Notes: a model not told the origin generated them from the letters alone. 64,000 bases of DNA from Vibrio mimicus (GCF_019048845.1 NZ_CP077426.1:3085501-3149500), one strand, 5' to 3'. Shown: positions 1-9,149, counted from the first letter of the stretch. Numbers and translations are program-made.

Positions 1-991
1 GAACTGTTTCAACAATTTCCGGAGAGCTACAATCTGTATAAAGTTCATAACGCTCGCCTGTAGCGATATGCTCAAATTTAAAGCGAGCCTTCCCTTTGAG
101 CACTAAAAACTTCTCATTTTTACTATGGTGGTAATGACCACCACGTGTAATACCTGGATGGGCGGTGAAGAATGAAAATTGCCCAGCCTGCTTAGTTTTG
201 ATGATCTCGCTAAAAACACCACGCTCATCACCATAGCTTGGTATTGAATAACTAAATTGCTCTGGAGTCATATAGCTGAGGTATGTAGAATAAAGCGCTC
301 GAGTGAGCCCTGTTCCAACATCTTCTGTCACTAGATTGCCTCTGCTCTCTTTAAAAGCACGTAATAAGTTAGCAACCTCACCTACCGTTGTTGGATACTC
401 TGGTGATACGCGCTTATAACCGCTATCTGATTGCCCCTCAAGCAGAGCAATTAAATTGGTACAAACATCATCAATGTAGACCAATGTTACTGGCGAATGA
501 GGATCATGAATAGTGATATCTAAATCGTTAAGGGTATTGTAACAAAACGTAGCAACAAACGAGTTATAGTTAGGGCGACACCACTTACCGAATACGTTTG
601 GGAAGCGATAAATAAAGTAGGATGACTGCGTTTCCTTCCCATATCGCTCAACTACTTGTTCAGCTAGACGCTTACTCAATCCATAAGCATTATCTAGCTC
701 GGCCTGCGTAGATGAGCTAACAACCAACGGCACATTTTTATTACTATGCGTTAACTGCTCTACGATAAAGTTGGTTAAATCCGCATTGCCTTGCTGAAAT
801 TCAGCTTCATCTTTTGGCCGGTTAATGCCAGCTAAGTGGTAAACAAAATCAGCATAACGAAGAGTCTCTGCTAATTGCTCCTGTGATGTTTCACGATCCA
901 CTTCGATGATATCTGTGTAGCCATTCTCGCGAAGCATTATACAAAGGTTTTTTCCAATAAACCCTTTCGCACCTGTCACTACAATCTTCAT
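1..991 (-). CDS. fnlB: FnlB/WbjC/CapF-type bifunctional UDP-sugar epimerase-reductase (3' end cut by window)
   Basis: This enzyme acts after FnlA in the UDP-L-FucNAc pathway (CapF/WbjC family, usually about 370 residues): the C-terminal cupin does a C3 epimerisation and the N-terminal SDR domain reduces C4. About 330 residues are visible. The N-terminus has the nucleotide-binding GAKGFIG motif (residues 7-13), Ser93-Ser94 and a Tyr103-x3-Lys107 catalytic pair (YGLSK). The second half holds the cupin, with GGHYHHSKNEKF as metal-binding segment. The ATG at 991-989 overlaps the fnlA stop (TAATG), so the two are translationally coupled. The stop codon and the expected next gene fnlC (2-epimerase) lie beyond the left edge. 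The family is clear; L-FucNAc rather than L-QuiNAc as final sugar is inferred from the amidino genes next door. Confidence 0.9.
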   Translation of the reverse strand, partial: MKIVVTGAKGFIGKNLCIMLRENGYTDIIEVDRETSQEQLAETLRYADFVYHLAGINRPKDEAEFQQGNADLTNFIVEQLTHSNKNVPLVVSSSTQAELDNAYGLSKRLAEQVVERYGKETQSSYFIYRFPNVFGKWCRPNYNSFVATFCYNTLNDLDITIHDPHSPVTLVYIDDVCTNLIALLEGQSDSGYKRVSPEYPTTVGEVANLLRAFKESRGNLVTEDVGTGLTRALYSTYLSYMTPEQFSYSIPSYGDERGVFSEIIKTKQAGQFSFFTAHPGITRGGHYHHSKNEKFLVLKGKARFKFEHIATGERYELYTDCSSPEIVETV

Positions 992-2028
992 TACACACCT
1001 TCCGGTACAACGACACTACCAGCTTCAATATCCGCAATAAAATCTAACTTATGCAGTAGCTTGACCATACCCTGTACATCTAAACGCTCGGTATTATGTG
1101 AATTGTAATCTTCAATTAGAGAAAGATCCGTCTCACCTTCTTCGTTATACTTTGAATAGTTCAAATCACGGTTATCTGAAGGGATACGATAATATTCATC
1201 CTGATCTTCAGCTACAAACATTTCCTCACGACTGCAAAGCGCTTCATAAAGCTTTTCACCATGACGAGTTCCGATAATATTGACGGGGTGATTGGGCTTA
1301 CCTGTAATTTGAAGCAATGCTTTCACTAGAACGTCAATTGTCGCAGCTGGCGCTTTTTGCACAAAAATATCGCCATTAGTGCCATGCTCAAAAGCATGTA
1401 AAACTAGATCAACCGCATCATTGAGCGTCATCATAAAACGCGTCATATTTGGATCAGTTACGGTTAATGGTTGATCGTGAATAATTTGACGTAAAAATAG
1501 TGGGATCACTGAACCACGCGAGGCCATCACGTTGCCATAGCGAGTTGCAGAAATAACGGTCTTCTCAGGGTCAACATTACGTGACTTTGCAACAATTACC
1601 TTTTCCATCATAGCTTTGGAGATCCCCATAGCATTGATTGGATAAACCGCCTTGTCTGTACTTAAGCAGACTACTCGTTTGACTTCATTTTGAATGGCAG
1701 CTTCAAGCACATTCTCAGTTCCCAAAACATTAGTTTTCACGGCTTCCATAGGATGAAATTCACAAGATGGGACTTGCTTAAGAGCTGCGGCATGATAAAT
1801 ATAATCAACACCACGTGTTGCATTTAAAATACTTTGATAATCGCGAACATCACCAATATAAAACTTCAATTTAGAGTTGTTATATTTTTTACGCATGTCA
1901 TCTTGTTTCTTTTCATCACGAGAAAAAATGCGAATTTCTTTGATTGGGGTATTTAAAAAACGGTCCAATACTGCATTGCCAAAAGAACCCGTTCCTCCAG
2001 TAATCAATAACGTTTTATTTTTAAACAA
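991..2028 (-). CDS. fnlA: FnlA/WbjB/CapE-type UDP-GlcNAc 4,6-dehydratase/5-epimerase
   Basis: First committed step of UDP-L-FucNAc (or L-QuiNAc) synthesis: 4,6-dehydration and 5-inversion of UDP-GlcNAc, cytosolic. The 345-residue extended SDR shows the NAD(P)-binding GGTGSFG motif at residues 11-17, the HAAALKQVP segment, and STDKAVYPINAMGISKAMMEK around residue 130. In that segment the usual catalytic Tyr-x3-Lys is Met-x3-Lys, as known for CapE/FnlA inverting dehydratases and unlike retaining WbpM types. It is soluble, lacking the membrane domain of WbpM. It lies 17 bases after hisF and overlaps fnlB by one base, within the O-antigen operon. Confidence 0.93.
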   Translation of the reverse strand: MFKNKTLLITGGTGSFGNAVLDRFLNTPIKEIRIFSRDEKKQDDMRKKYNNSKLKFYIGDVRDYQSILNATRGVDYIYHAAALKQVPSCEFHPMEAVKTNVLGTENVLEAAIQNEVKRVVCLSTDKAVYPINAMGISKAMMEKVIVAKSRNVDPEKTVISATRYGNVMASRGSVIPLFLRQIIHDQPLTVTDPNMTRFMMTLNDAVDLVLHAFEHGTNGDIFVQKAPAATIDVLVKALLQITGKPNHPVNIIGTRHGEKLYEALCSREEMFVAEDQDEYYRIPSDNRDLNYSKYNEEGETDLSLIEDYNSHNTERLDVQGMVKLLHKLDFIADIEAGSVVVPEGV

Positions 2029-2045
2029 TTCTTAAACCTCTAAAG

Positions 2046-2831
2046 TTATTTATTAGCCGCATCTCTACAAAGTTGCATTTTTTGTTCTGGCGTAGGGTAA
2101 TTAATCAATACAGCACGATATTTTCCTTTGAAAACAAAAAGGCTACCAGCCGCAGCACCAATAACACCAAGTCTTTTAATTAGCTGGCTAATATGGTCCA
2201 AACTACCAGCGCCACCTAAAAATGTCACAGGCACACTAAGTGATGTTTTAAGTAACTCTGCATAATCGATATCATAACCATTCATAGTGCCGTCAAGATC
2301 GACAAAATTAAAAACAATTTCCCCAGCACCAGCATCTTGTAAAGATACCGCCAAAGACAAAGGATCTTGCTTCACCGTACGAGTAGCATTATGAGTGCAA
2401 ACTTCGTACCCTTTAGAGAAAAAACCTTTCTTTTTTCGTACATCAAGAACAGCAACAACAGATTGACGCCCAACAGCAGCTGCAATTTCACTTAAAAGCT
2501 GAGGGTTATTAATAGCCGCAGAACTTACTGCTACTTTTTCAACCCCCATATCAATAATTCTAGAGGCTTGTTGAGCGTTACTAATCCCACCGCCATAACA
2601 GAGAGGCATGCGGCATTCTGCTGCTAATTTTTCTATTAGATTAAAATCCGGCTCTTTACCATAGAGTGATGCATCGATATCTAAGACCATCAGCTCGTCT
2701 GCTTCTTTTTCATTGAAGATTTTAACGGCGTTGATCGGATCACCAACATATTTTGCATCTTTAAAATTTTGTGTTTTTACTAATCCACCATCATGAACTA
2801 ATAAACAAGGAATAATTCTGGATCTGAGCAT
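2046..2831 (-). CDS. HisF-like subunit of O-antigen sugar amidotransferase (WbuZ-type)
   Basis: A 261-residue HisF-fold barrel. It resembles the cyclase half of imidazole glycerol phosphate synthase, but in O-antigen loci (P. aeruginosa hisF2, E. coli wbuZ) it works with HisH and a WbpG/LfnA protein to form an acetamidino group. The sequence supports the specialised role: aligned to true HisF, catalytic Asp11 is Leu here (PCLLVHDGG, residues 8-16), while the second catalytic Asp, at residue 130 (VVAVLD), is kept. It is therefore probably not a functional histidine cyclase but a partner receiving or channelling ammonia from HisH. It starts 3 bases after the hisH stop and precedes fnlA. Confidence 0.9.
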   Translation of the reverse strand: MLRSRIIPCLLVHDGGLVKTQNFKDAKYVGDPINAVKIFNEKEADELMVLDIDASLYGKEPDFNLIEKLAAECRMPLCYGGGISNAQQASRIIDMGVEKVAVSSAAINNPQLLSEIAAAVGRQSVVAVLDVRKKKGFFSKGYEVCTHNATRTVKQDPLSLAVSLQDAGAGEIVFNFVDLDGTMNGYDIDYAELLKTSLSVPVTFLGGAGSLDHISQLIKRLGVIGAAAGSLFVFKGKYRAVLINYPTPEQKMQLCRDAANK

Positions 2832-2834
2832 ATA

Positions 2835-3452
2835 TTAGTTCTCTACAAAATTTTTGAGTAACTGAGAACCCCAGTGATGGCTTTTCTCAGGATGACATTG
2901 CACACCATGAATATGGCCTTTTGAGATCACCACATCGAAATCAATCCCATAATTTGCTGTTGCAACTACATCATTTTTATCTAGCGCATCATAATAATAT
3001 GAGTGTAAAAAATAAAATTGCGGATCAGAATCAAAGCCTTGTGAAAAAAGGGGAGAATTAGGTTTTACCTGAAGATCATTCCATCCCATGTGCGGCATTG
3101 GCAAAGCGGAAGTAAGAGGATTGTTAGCAAATGATTTTACTTCTCCGGGAATCCAACCTAAGCCAGATAATTTTCCTTCTTCCGAACGGTCGGCCAACAT
3201 TTGCATACCAACACAAATACCCATTATAGGTATGTGCTTAACAAGTACAGCATCTTCCAATGCCGTACGCAGACCTGAGTCATTAAGCCTCTGCATTGCA
3301 TGGTCAAAGTGCCCAACTCCAGGAAGAATTAATCGTGTGGCATCTTGGATCTCTTCCGGAGAGCTTGCTCTCATAGCCTGAATTCCTAGGCGTTTAAAAA
3401 GAGTCAAAAATGCCTGGATATTCCCTACCCCATAATCTACGAGTCGAATCAA
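2835..3452 (-). CDS. HisH-like glutamine amidotransferase of O-antigen acetamidino sugar synthesis (WbuY-type)
   Basis: Class I glutamine amidotransferase of about 205 residues that would release ammonia from glutamine. The Cys nucleophile is at residue 80 (IMGICVGMQ), and the His187/Glu189 pair is in QCHPEKS near the C-terminus. I chose the TTG at 3452: it overlaps the lfnA stop as TTGA, has an AAGAGG ribosome site about 8 bases upstream, and gives the standard HisH N-terminus (IRLVDYGVGN). An upstream in-frame TTG at 3482 lies inside lfnA and would add ten non-conserved residues. It sits between lfnA and the HisF homologue, the same trio as in loci making FucNAm or ManNAc3NAmA. Confidence 0.9.
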   Translation of the reverse strand: MIRLVDYGVGNIQAFLTLFKRLGIQAMRASSPEEIQDATRLILPGVGHFDHAMQRLNDSGLRTALEDAVLVKHIPIMGICVGMQMLADRSEEGKLSGLGWIPGEVKSFANNPLTSALPMPHMGWNDLQVKPNSPLFSQGFDSDPQFYFLHSYYYDALDKNDVVATANYGIDFDVVISKGHIHGVQCHPEKSHHWGSQLLKNFVEN

Positions 3453-4585
3453 CGAAAATACCTCTTTTCTAAACCTAACCAACGGAACACGTTAGTACCA
3501 AAGCCAATAAGCCAACGCTTGTTTTTGTAATCTCTATACGTTTTTTTCGGCAAATCAAATAAGTGTTGAAGTTCATCAACTGTCAAACCAAGTTTGTGAG
3601 CAACATATTCAAATTCTTGTTTTAAGAAATGCTCATCCATTTCCGGACGTGATATTCTCTCTAATGCATCTTCACGAGTCATTTGCCCCGTCATGATTAA
3701 ACTAGAAAAGTGTGCCCTGCGTTTTTCAAAACCAAAACGACGAGGCAACCAGTAATCCTCATAAAAGCGCGTAAATCGTGACTCATGGTGCTTATGTTTG
3801 AAACGCTTCCAACCAAATAAGCGCTCTAACTCATCTTCTGCATCCTGCTTAACATACGGCACTAAGTTCAGAGGATGATGCACTTTCATTCCAAGAACTT
3901 TTTGATAACAAAGCTTATAAACAAGAATATCCGTTAAGGGAAAGGTTTTCAGTTCACCTTCACCAAATCTTGACCATATATCACCGAACAACGTCTTATC
4001 GATACCAAGATAACCGCCCCACTCTTCAGGCTCACGGCAACATTCCGTCGAGAAATTTGAACCAGTGATAATATGCTTAATTCCATGTCGTCGAGCGAAT
4101 TTATACAAACCAGAAAAGAAAGCTGCATCTTGAACTAGATCTTGATCTGGTATACCAGCACGCAGAAATGCGACTTGTAATCGACGCATCTCATCCCAAT
4201 TGACAACCTCTGTGTAAAGGTCCAATCCAAGCCCATCAACTAATTTTTCAATGTTACCTACTGCTTGGTCTGTATTCCAACCCGCATCGACATGAAAAAG
4301 TAATGGACGTAACCCCATGTGCTTTACAGCAATATACGCTGCAAACGAGCTATCCAAACCACCAGATAAACCAATGATACAATCGAAGTCCTTTCCAACC
4401 GAATCTTTACGAATAAGATCAGCCATACGTTGTAAATCATGGGGATTTTTTAAACTTAAATCCCATGACGGTTTAATTGAACTATGAAAATTACTACAAT
4501 AATTACACACACCAGCATCATCAAAAGTAATCATCGGGTCGCTAGTGTCCATAATGCAGTTCGAACAGACTGTTTTAATGTTCAT
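3449..4585 (-). CDS. lfnA: LfnA/WbuX/WbpG-family amidotransferase (acetamidino-sugar formation)
   Basis: A 378-residue N-type ATP pyrophosphatase. The PP-loop SGGLDSS lies at residues 74-80 and two CxxC pairs near the N-terminus (Cys7/Cys10, Cys27/Cys30) probably bind metal. In P. aeruginosa O12 (LfnA) and E. coli O145 (WbuX), members next to fnlABC convert the N-acetyl of L-FucNAc to acetamidino, giving L-FucNAm; WbpG does the analogous step on another sugar. ATP activates the amide and ammonia comes from the HisH/HisF pair. Proximity to fnlA and fnlB makes the LfnA/WbuX role more likely than WbpG, but substrate choice is inferred. It overlaps the upstream glycosyltransferase by 11 bases. 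Confidence 0.85.
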   Translation of the reverse strand: MNIKTVCSNCIMDTSDPMITFDDAGVCNYCSNFHSSIKPSWDLSLKNPHDLQRMADLIRKDSVGKDFDCIIGLSGGLDSSFAAYIAVKHMGLRPLLFHVDAGWNTDQAVGNIEKLVDGLGLDLYTEVVNWDEMRRLQVAFLRAGIPDQDLVQDAAFFSGLYKFARRHGIKHIITGSNFSTECCREPEEWGGYLGIDKTLFGDIWSRFGEGELKTFPLTDILVYKLCYQKVLGMKVHHPLNLVPYVKQDAEDELERLFGWKRFKHKHHESRFTRFYEDYWLPRRFGFEKRRAHFSSLIMTGQMTREDALERISRPEMDEHFLKQEFEYVAHKLGLTVDELQHLFDLPKKTYRDYKNKRWLIGFGTNVFRWLGLEKRYFR

Positions 4586-5786
4586 TATATTCTCTTTCTT
4601 TTAAAACTTGATTGTACAGATTTATATATGCACTACACATAGCTTGCTTGCTGTAATTATTTTCGGCATAGGGCCTACATAGAGATGCGTCGATGGGAGA
4701 GTCACCAGAGAAATAGTCCCTTATAGCTATTTCAAGCGAGTCGAGATCACCAAACTCTGAAAAATACCCCAGCTTTCCAGGAGCAGTTTCTGCAGTCCCT
4801 CCTTCGTCAAACCCTATAACGGGAGTCCCGCAAGAAATGGCCTCTAAACATGTTGTAGGAAAATTTTCCCGCTTACTACAAATTAAAAACAAGTCTGCCT
4901 GCGAGTAATAATTGGCTAGTTCATCCTGATTATTAGTTCTTTGAATAAGGGCAACATTGCTTGGCACATCAACAAAAGTTTCAATAACTCCGACAATAAT
5001 AAATTTAACGTTTTTATCAAAACGCTTAGCAAGTTCTAAGACCCACTTCCCCCCCTTACGTTCTGACATAATATCAGGAGCAACCGCGAGTATTATTTTC
5101 TGACTCTTATCACTATTGGAAAAACTTCGAGGATAGAAAACTGTATCTGTATTAATACCGTTATGAATAACTCTAACATCGAATGATGATAAAAATGACT
5201 GCTTAACTCTTCTTGCAAGCCAGTTAGATGGAGTTACGATTGTTAAATACTTAAAACCTAAGAAATCATTTTTCTTTTTATTAAACATATGACGTGTAAA
5301 GTCAAAATGCATAGATGCAGGGTATTCTTTAATTTGTGGACAAGATGAACATTCAGTCCTCCACTTATCACAATCATAGGCATGTCCACACTTCCCTGTG
5401 TAGGCAAACTCACAATGAAATGTCCAAATGACAGAAATCTTATTTTTCTTAAGAAAATCAATCACCTTTGAATAATTTAAATAATAACCATGTAGCTCAT
5501 GTAGATGAACAATATCTGGTTGGAATTTTTCTATTTCTCGTATTACTGAACGAGTAGAAAAATAAGAGAATATGCCGGTCAAACCTGTCAATCTGGTCAT
5601 AAAAGCATGAAAATAGACCTCCCATACAGATGAAACTCGACGTGCTATAGAGTTATCGATTTTCTCACCACGACCAAAAAGTACTTTCGCTTGGTGGTTA
5701 GCACTCAAAAGCTCATGAGCAAGATCATGAACTATTTTACCTGTACTTGAATGTCGATAATTGACATCTATTAGTAAAACTTTCAT
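4575..5786 (-). CDS. Glycosyltransferase family 4 (O-unit assembly)
   Basis: GT-B fold glycosyltransferase, 403 residues from the ATG at 5786, expected at the cytoplasmic face on the undecaprenyl-linked O unit. The N-terminal acceptor domain begins MKVLLIDVNYRHSSTGK. The C-terminal donor domain holds the EX7E-type motif RENFPTTCLEAISCGTPV and the following GFDEGGTAE loop. The ATG overlaps the stop of the upstream transferase as TGATG; two TTG codons just upstream are less likely starts. Its place directly before lfnA hints at transfer of the L-FucNAm residue, but donor and acceptor cannot be read from sequence. Confidence 0.85.
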   Translation of the reverse strand: MKVLLIDVNYRHSSTGKIVHDLAHELLSANHQAKVLFGRGEKIDNSIARRVSSVWEVYFHAFMTRLTGLTGIFSYFSTRSVIREIEKFQPDIVHLHELHGYYLNYSKVIDFLKKNKISVIWTFHCEFAYTGKCGHAYDCDKWRTECSSCPQIKEYPASMHFDFTRHMFNKKKNDFLGFKYLTIVTPSNWLARRVKQSFLSSFDVRVIHNGINTDTVFYPRSFSNSDKSQKIILAVAPDIMSERKGGKWVLELAKRFDKNVKFIIVGVIETFVDVPSNVALIQRTNNQDELANYYSQADLFLICSKRENFPTTCLEAISCGTPVIGFDEGGTAETAPGKLGYFSEFGDLDSLEIAIRDYFSGDSPIDASLCRPYAENNYSKQAMCSAYINLYNQVLKEREYNEH

Positions 5787-6934
5787 CAACAATACAACCT
5801 TTCAGCAAGTCTTTTATAGTCAAGCAATTTATGTGCAATAGTATAACTTGACTGACTCATTGTTAGTAAGTCGAATTTATTATTCGCGAGTGCTGTAAAC
5901 ATATCGATATAATCAGATTCATTTTCTATAAATAAGCCATTACCGGAGACGTAAGGTTTATGACTTTCATAAGGAAATAATGCAACTGGAGTACCACAAC
6001 AGATCGCATTTTGCATAGTGGCGGATTGCGAACCAGGTTGAACATATAAATCAGCCGCTGACAAATATTTTACAAGTTGCTCAGAATTCATCCATCCCAC
6101 AAAAGTGACACGATCATCCGCTGCTATTAATGGTTGAAGAATTGACTGCATATCTTCAGAAATAGAACCGATCAAAACTAATTTTAAATTATCTCCGGGT
6201 ACAGAAAGAAAAGATAATAATAACTCAGATGTTCTTTTCTCTTTTGCAAACTTTCCTGAATGGACAATAAGTATATCCTCTTTTGACAAATATAATTGCT
6301 GTCTAACTTCCGTTCTAAACTGATATTTAACATCTGAATCAATAATATTTCCGCCCAACGGATAAAATTCCATCTCCTCATTTTTAAGCCCATAGATTTC
6401 TTGACAAAAATCTCGACTTTCATAAGACAAGTATAAAAATTTATCTACATTCTTTCTAATATTTCTAACTATCCAACGATTAAAGACTTTATATTGAAAA
6501 AATCGAGACAGCCAAATAGTTCCCGAATTATGATAATCCTCATGACTATCTATGTACAACTTTACTAACGGATTATCCTGTTTATATTTAGATACCGTTA
6601 ACATTTCATAACCTGCAACACCATGAAACAAAATAACATCGGGCTTGAAGTCATATAAAAAGCTTTCAAGCTTAGAGACTTTCCTTATCTTAGACGATAT
6701 AAAATCATTTACAATATTGTCGTATTCCATCCTAACCAACCTGACACCGGAAGAAAGGATAATATCTTCAGGTTCTATTTTTTCAAGTGCATGTCCTTTA
6801 TAACGAAAACAGTCGGAAATAACGACAACCTCATGCCCATCCGATGCGTTTTGATCCGCAAGCTGGTTATCTTGATAAGTCATACCTTCGGTATAATGAG
6901 AGGCAAGACAGACGTGTATTATTTTCAGCTTCAT
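5786..6934 (-). CDS. Glycosyltransferase family 4 (O-unit assembly)
   Basis: A 382-residue GT-B glycosyltransferase. The N-terminus (KIIHVCLASHYTEGMTYQDNQ) is typical of GT4 enzymes in O-antigen loci. The C-terminal half contains a VHSGKFAKEKRTSELL substrate-phosphate loop and the donor-site region QSATMQNAICCGTPVALF. It starts with an ATGA four-base overlap with the wzy stop and runs into the next transferase through a TGATG junction, so wzy and the two transferases form one tightly packed translation unit. Donor sugar is unknown. Confidence 0.82.
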   Translation of the reverse strand: MKLKIIHVCLASHYTEGMTYQDNQLADQNASDGHEVVVISDCFRYKGHALEKIEPEDIILSSGVRLVRMEYDNIVNDFISSKIRKVSKLESFLYDFKPDVILFHGVAGYEMLTVSKYKQDNPLVKLYIDSHEDYHNSGTIWLSRFFQYKVFNRWIVRNIRKNVDKFLYLSYESRDFCQEIYGLKNEEMEFYPLGGNIIDSDVKYQFRTEVRQQLYLSKEDILIVHSGKFAKEKRTSELLLSFLSVPGDNLKLVLIGSISEDMQSILQPLIAADDRVTFVGWMNSEQLVKYLSAADLYVQPGSQSATMQNAICCGTPVALFPYESHKPYVSGNGLFIENESDYIDMFTALANNKFDLLTMSQSSYTIAHKLLDYKRLAERLYC

Positions 6935-7959
6935 ATTAAACCACCAAGTATAAATTCATTATATTTATAAAAATACAATACCGCATAAAGTGTAAAGCAC
7001 ATCGACAGGCCTAATAAAATTAAAAATCTATTTCTTCGATCAAACAAATCAATAAAATAAGAAATATGATATGTAATCAATATCGCGGCGAATGGCATAG
7101 AGAATGCTATAAACCTATAACTCATACCTGTGGATATAAAAACCATGCTGATAGCAACCAATACAAGAAAAACCTGTCTAACAATCAAATACGTCGAATT
7201 TTTAATATCAAACAAAAGTGACAATACAAGTACTAACATATACTGTAATGGCAACCAGTCTTGATTACGATGCCCTTCTATGTAATAAGAAAGCTTATCT
7301 CCTACGTAATCAAGACCGGAAAGATGTGATAACACATTTGGCAAATACTGGCCAAGCAAATACAAAATCAAAATAAGAAAAAACCAGAAGACACGAGAAT
7401 AGAGCAATTTTGTGCGCAAAATCAATACTAACTGAGCAACTGCACTCAGGTGAAAAAAAACTGGAGAAAAAAGAAAAGCATATCTAAATTTCGACGAATT
7501 CAATATATAAAACAGCGTTGCAAACATCATCATTACAGAAGCGAAACCATGCCTCAGTATGTTAAAACCATAATCATAAAATCTAAAATCAACCAGCAAA
7601 AACAACAGAGAAAACAAAAATAAATTAAATGATTTGGAAGACAACCTAATCACAAAAAACAACAACATTGAATATATCAGAAATGATAAAAGGAAAAGAA
7701 ACAAAGAAAAGCTAAGCCCAGTGAAAGAAATTAAGCCAAATAACCAATAGAATGCATACTCATAATTAGAAGAGATCAATAGCCTACAGGTATCTACAGA
7801 CTCAACCTTTAAACAATAATAGAAGTTCTCATAAGCAGGCAGATCATTATCAGCACGATTATGAAAATTTGACTGAGAGACACAAAATGATAGCAACAAA
7901 GAAATGGCAATCGCTACAACATAAGCGATTAAACGACTCAATTTAAATTTATACCCCAA
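6931..7959 (-). CDS. wzy: Wzy O-antigen polymerase (EpsG-like), probable TTG start
   Basis: Inner-membrane polymerase that links O units in the periplasm. The roughly 342-residue protein is almost entirely hydrophobic, with about ten predicted membrane segments, and carries the EpsG-like stretch FRFYDYGFNILRHGFASV. No ATG lies near the 5' end. I chose the TTG at 7959 because AGGA lies 7 bases upstream and it opens just before the first membrane segment. The same frame stays open upstream to 8034, through the end of the neighbouring insertion sequence, so a longer product with IS-encoded residues (including GDVHAVSV) cannot be excluded. Wzy assignment rests on topology and context, as usual for this divergent family. 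Confidence 0.8.
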   Translation of the reverse strand: MGYKFKLSRLIAYVVAIAISLLLSFCVSQSNFHNRADNDLPAYENFYYCLKVESVDTCRLLISSNYEYAFYWLFGLISFTGLSFSLFLFLLSFLIYSMLLFFVIRLSSKSFNLFLFSLLFLLVDFRFYDYGFNILRHGFASVMMMFATLFYILNSSKFRYAFLFSPVFFHLSAVAQLVLILRTKLLYSRVFWFFLILILYLLGQYLPNVLSHLSGLDYVGDKLSYYIEGHRNQDWLPLQYMLVLVLSLLFDIKNSTYLIVRQVFLVLVAISMVFISTGMSYRFIAFSMPFAAILITYHISYFIDLFDRRNRFLILLGLSMCFTLYAVLYFYKYNEFILGGLI

Positions 7960-7991
7960 AATCAGATCCTGTAAATAATTCTGTGTAACTG

Positions 7992-8009
7992 CCACGGAAA
8001 CCGCATGAA
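7992..8009. repeat. Left terminal inverted repeat of the ISAs1-family element
   Basis: CCACGGAAACCGCATGAA, the reverse complement of the right end except for one base. It lies 33 bases upstream of the probable wzy start codon. Confidence 0.85.
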
Positions 8010-8017
8010 CATCACCG

Positions 8018-9149
8018 TCACGTAAGGCTTTCAAAAACCTTACTTAGGTACTTTTCGTCCATTGCGCAGTTCATCCGTTTACGTTTGATACCACCTTTAA
8101 ACGTGGTTTCGCTCTTTAATAGGTTCAAACATATCTGCCTGATCCTTGCAAAAGCCTCTGCTCGATCGTCCGCTCTAATACGCGAATTGTCCTCACAAAA
8201 TGCAGCACCAAGTGACCAATGCATGACCTCTACACCCCAGTGAGAACGAGTCGCTTCAAGTAACGTTTGAGCTTCCAATTCTTTAGAGCATATGAGTAAC
8301 GAATACTCACATCTTGCTCTGTTGCTACTGCCGATTCTTGTCGAATTGAAGCCACGATGCCCATTGATTTAAGCCCAGGCCATTCATGTTCAATATCACC
8401 CAAAACCGACAAATCGCGATTCACTAAAGCCACTCTCGTTTCTATTCTTCTCTTCCGTGACTTTTTTCTTGAGTACTATAAGAACTACCGTCGAAGTCTT
8501 GAAGCATGTCCATTCGAAAATAATCATCAAAAGCTTGCTCAAGCATTCCCTGATTGCCTTTGACCGCCAATAAATAATCCGCTTCTTTATCACGGATTTT
8601 CTGCGCTATGTTCTTTTGGCAGCCCATGGCATCAATCGTAATCAAGCAGCCTTTTACATCTAGCAAGTCTAGTAGCTTAGGGATCGCGGTAATCTCGTTA
8701 CTCTTAGAATCAACCTTCAGTTGTCCAATGCTCATTACATTTGCTGTAGCAAAAGCGTTCACCATATGGATCGTTCCTTTGCCTTTCGAGCGGTCATAAG
8801 AGCCGCGTAATGTTTTACCGTCGATGGCAATCACTTCACCATCCGTCAGTGTATGGCAGTCCTTCATCCAGGCAATGAAGCTTCTTTGCAAAGCGACAGG
8901 ATTAATCATACCCATCACACGAGACAGCATATCCGCAGAAGGAATTCCAGCTTCAAAGTGACCATATCGTTTAAGGAAATCTAAGCGAGCATGACCAAAA
9001 TCGATAATGCCATCCCAGACATCGTGGCCCGACAAGACACCACAAATTGTCAGCAAAATAATGTCTGATAATTTGTGTTCTACTTTGCTTTCTTGTCGAT
9101 AGTCTTTAATGATTTGGAAATGCATAAATGGGTTGATTAACTCGCTCAT
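8018..9149 (-). pseudogene. ISAs1-family (IS1358-like) transposase, two frameshifts
   Basis: The three pieces of one DDE transposase are all still readable. The N-terminal piece (9149 down to about 8442) holds the first catalytic Asp (VIAIDGKTLRGSYD) and the second (ITIDAMGCQ). The middle piece (to about 8290) begins RIETRVALVNRDLS. The C-terminal piece (to 8018) has the catalytic Glu in SHWGVEVMHW and the typical end. The first shift, near 8440, is explained by a 5-base tandem duplication (GAAGA twice). The second, near 8285-8300, fits a net 1-base loss. Apart from these the codons are intact, suggesting fairly recent inactivation. No active transposase is expected. Confidence 0.9.

Noticed and set aside
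3088..3381. 97-codon forward open frame inside the HisH-like gene
   Set aside because: Antisense to conserved catalytic residues of HisH, no ribosome site, no family resemblance.
8357..8563. Small forward open frame and separate short frames within the IS
   Set aside because: They are shadows or frameshift pieces of the single transposase pseudogene; joining frames restores the family protein.
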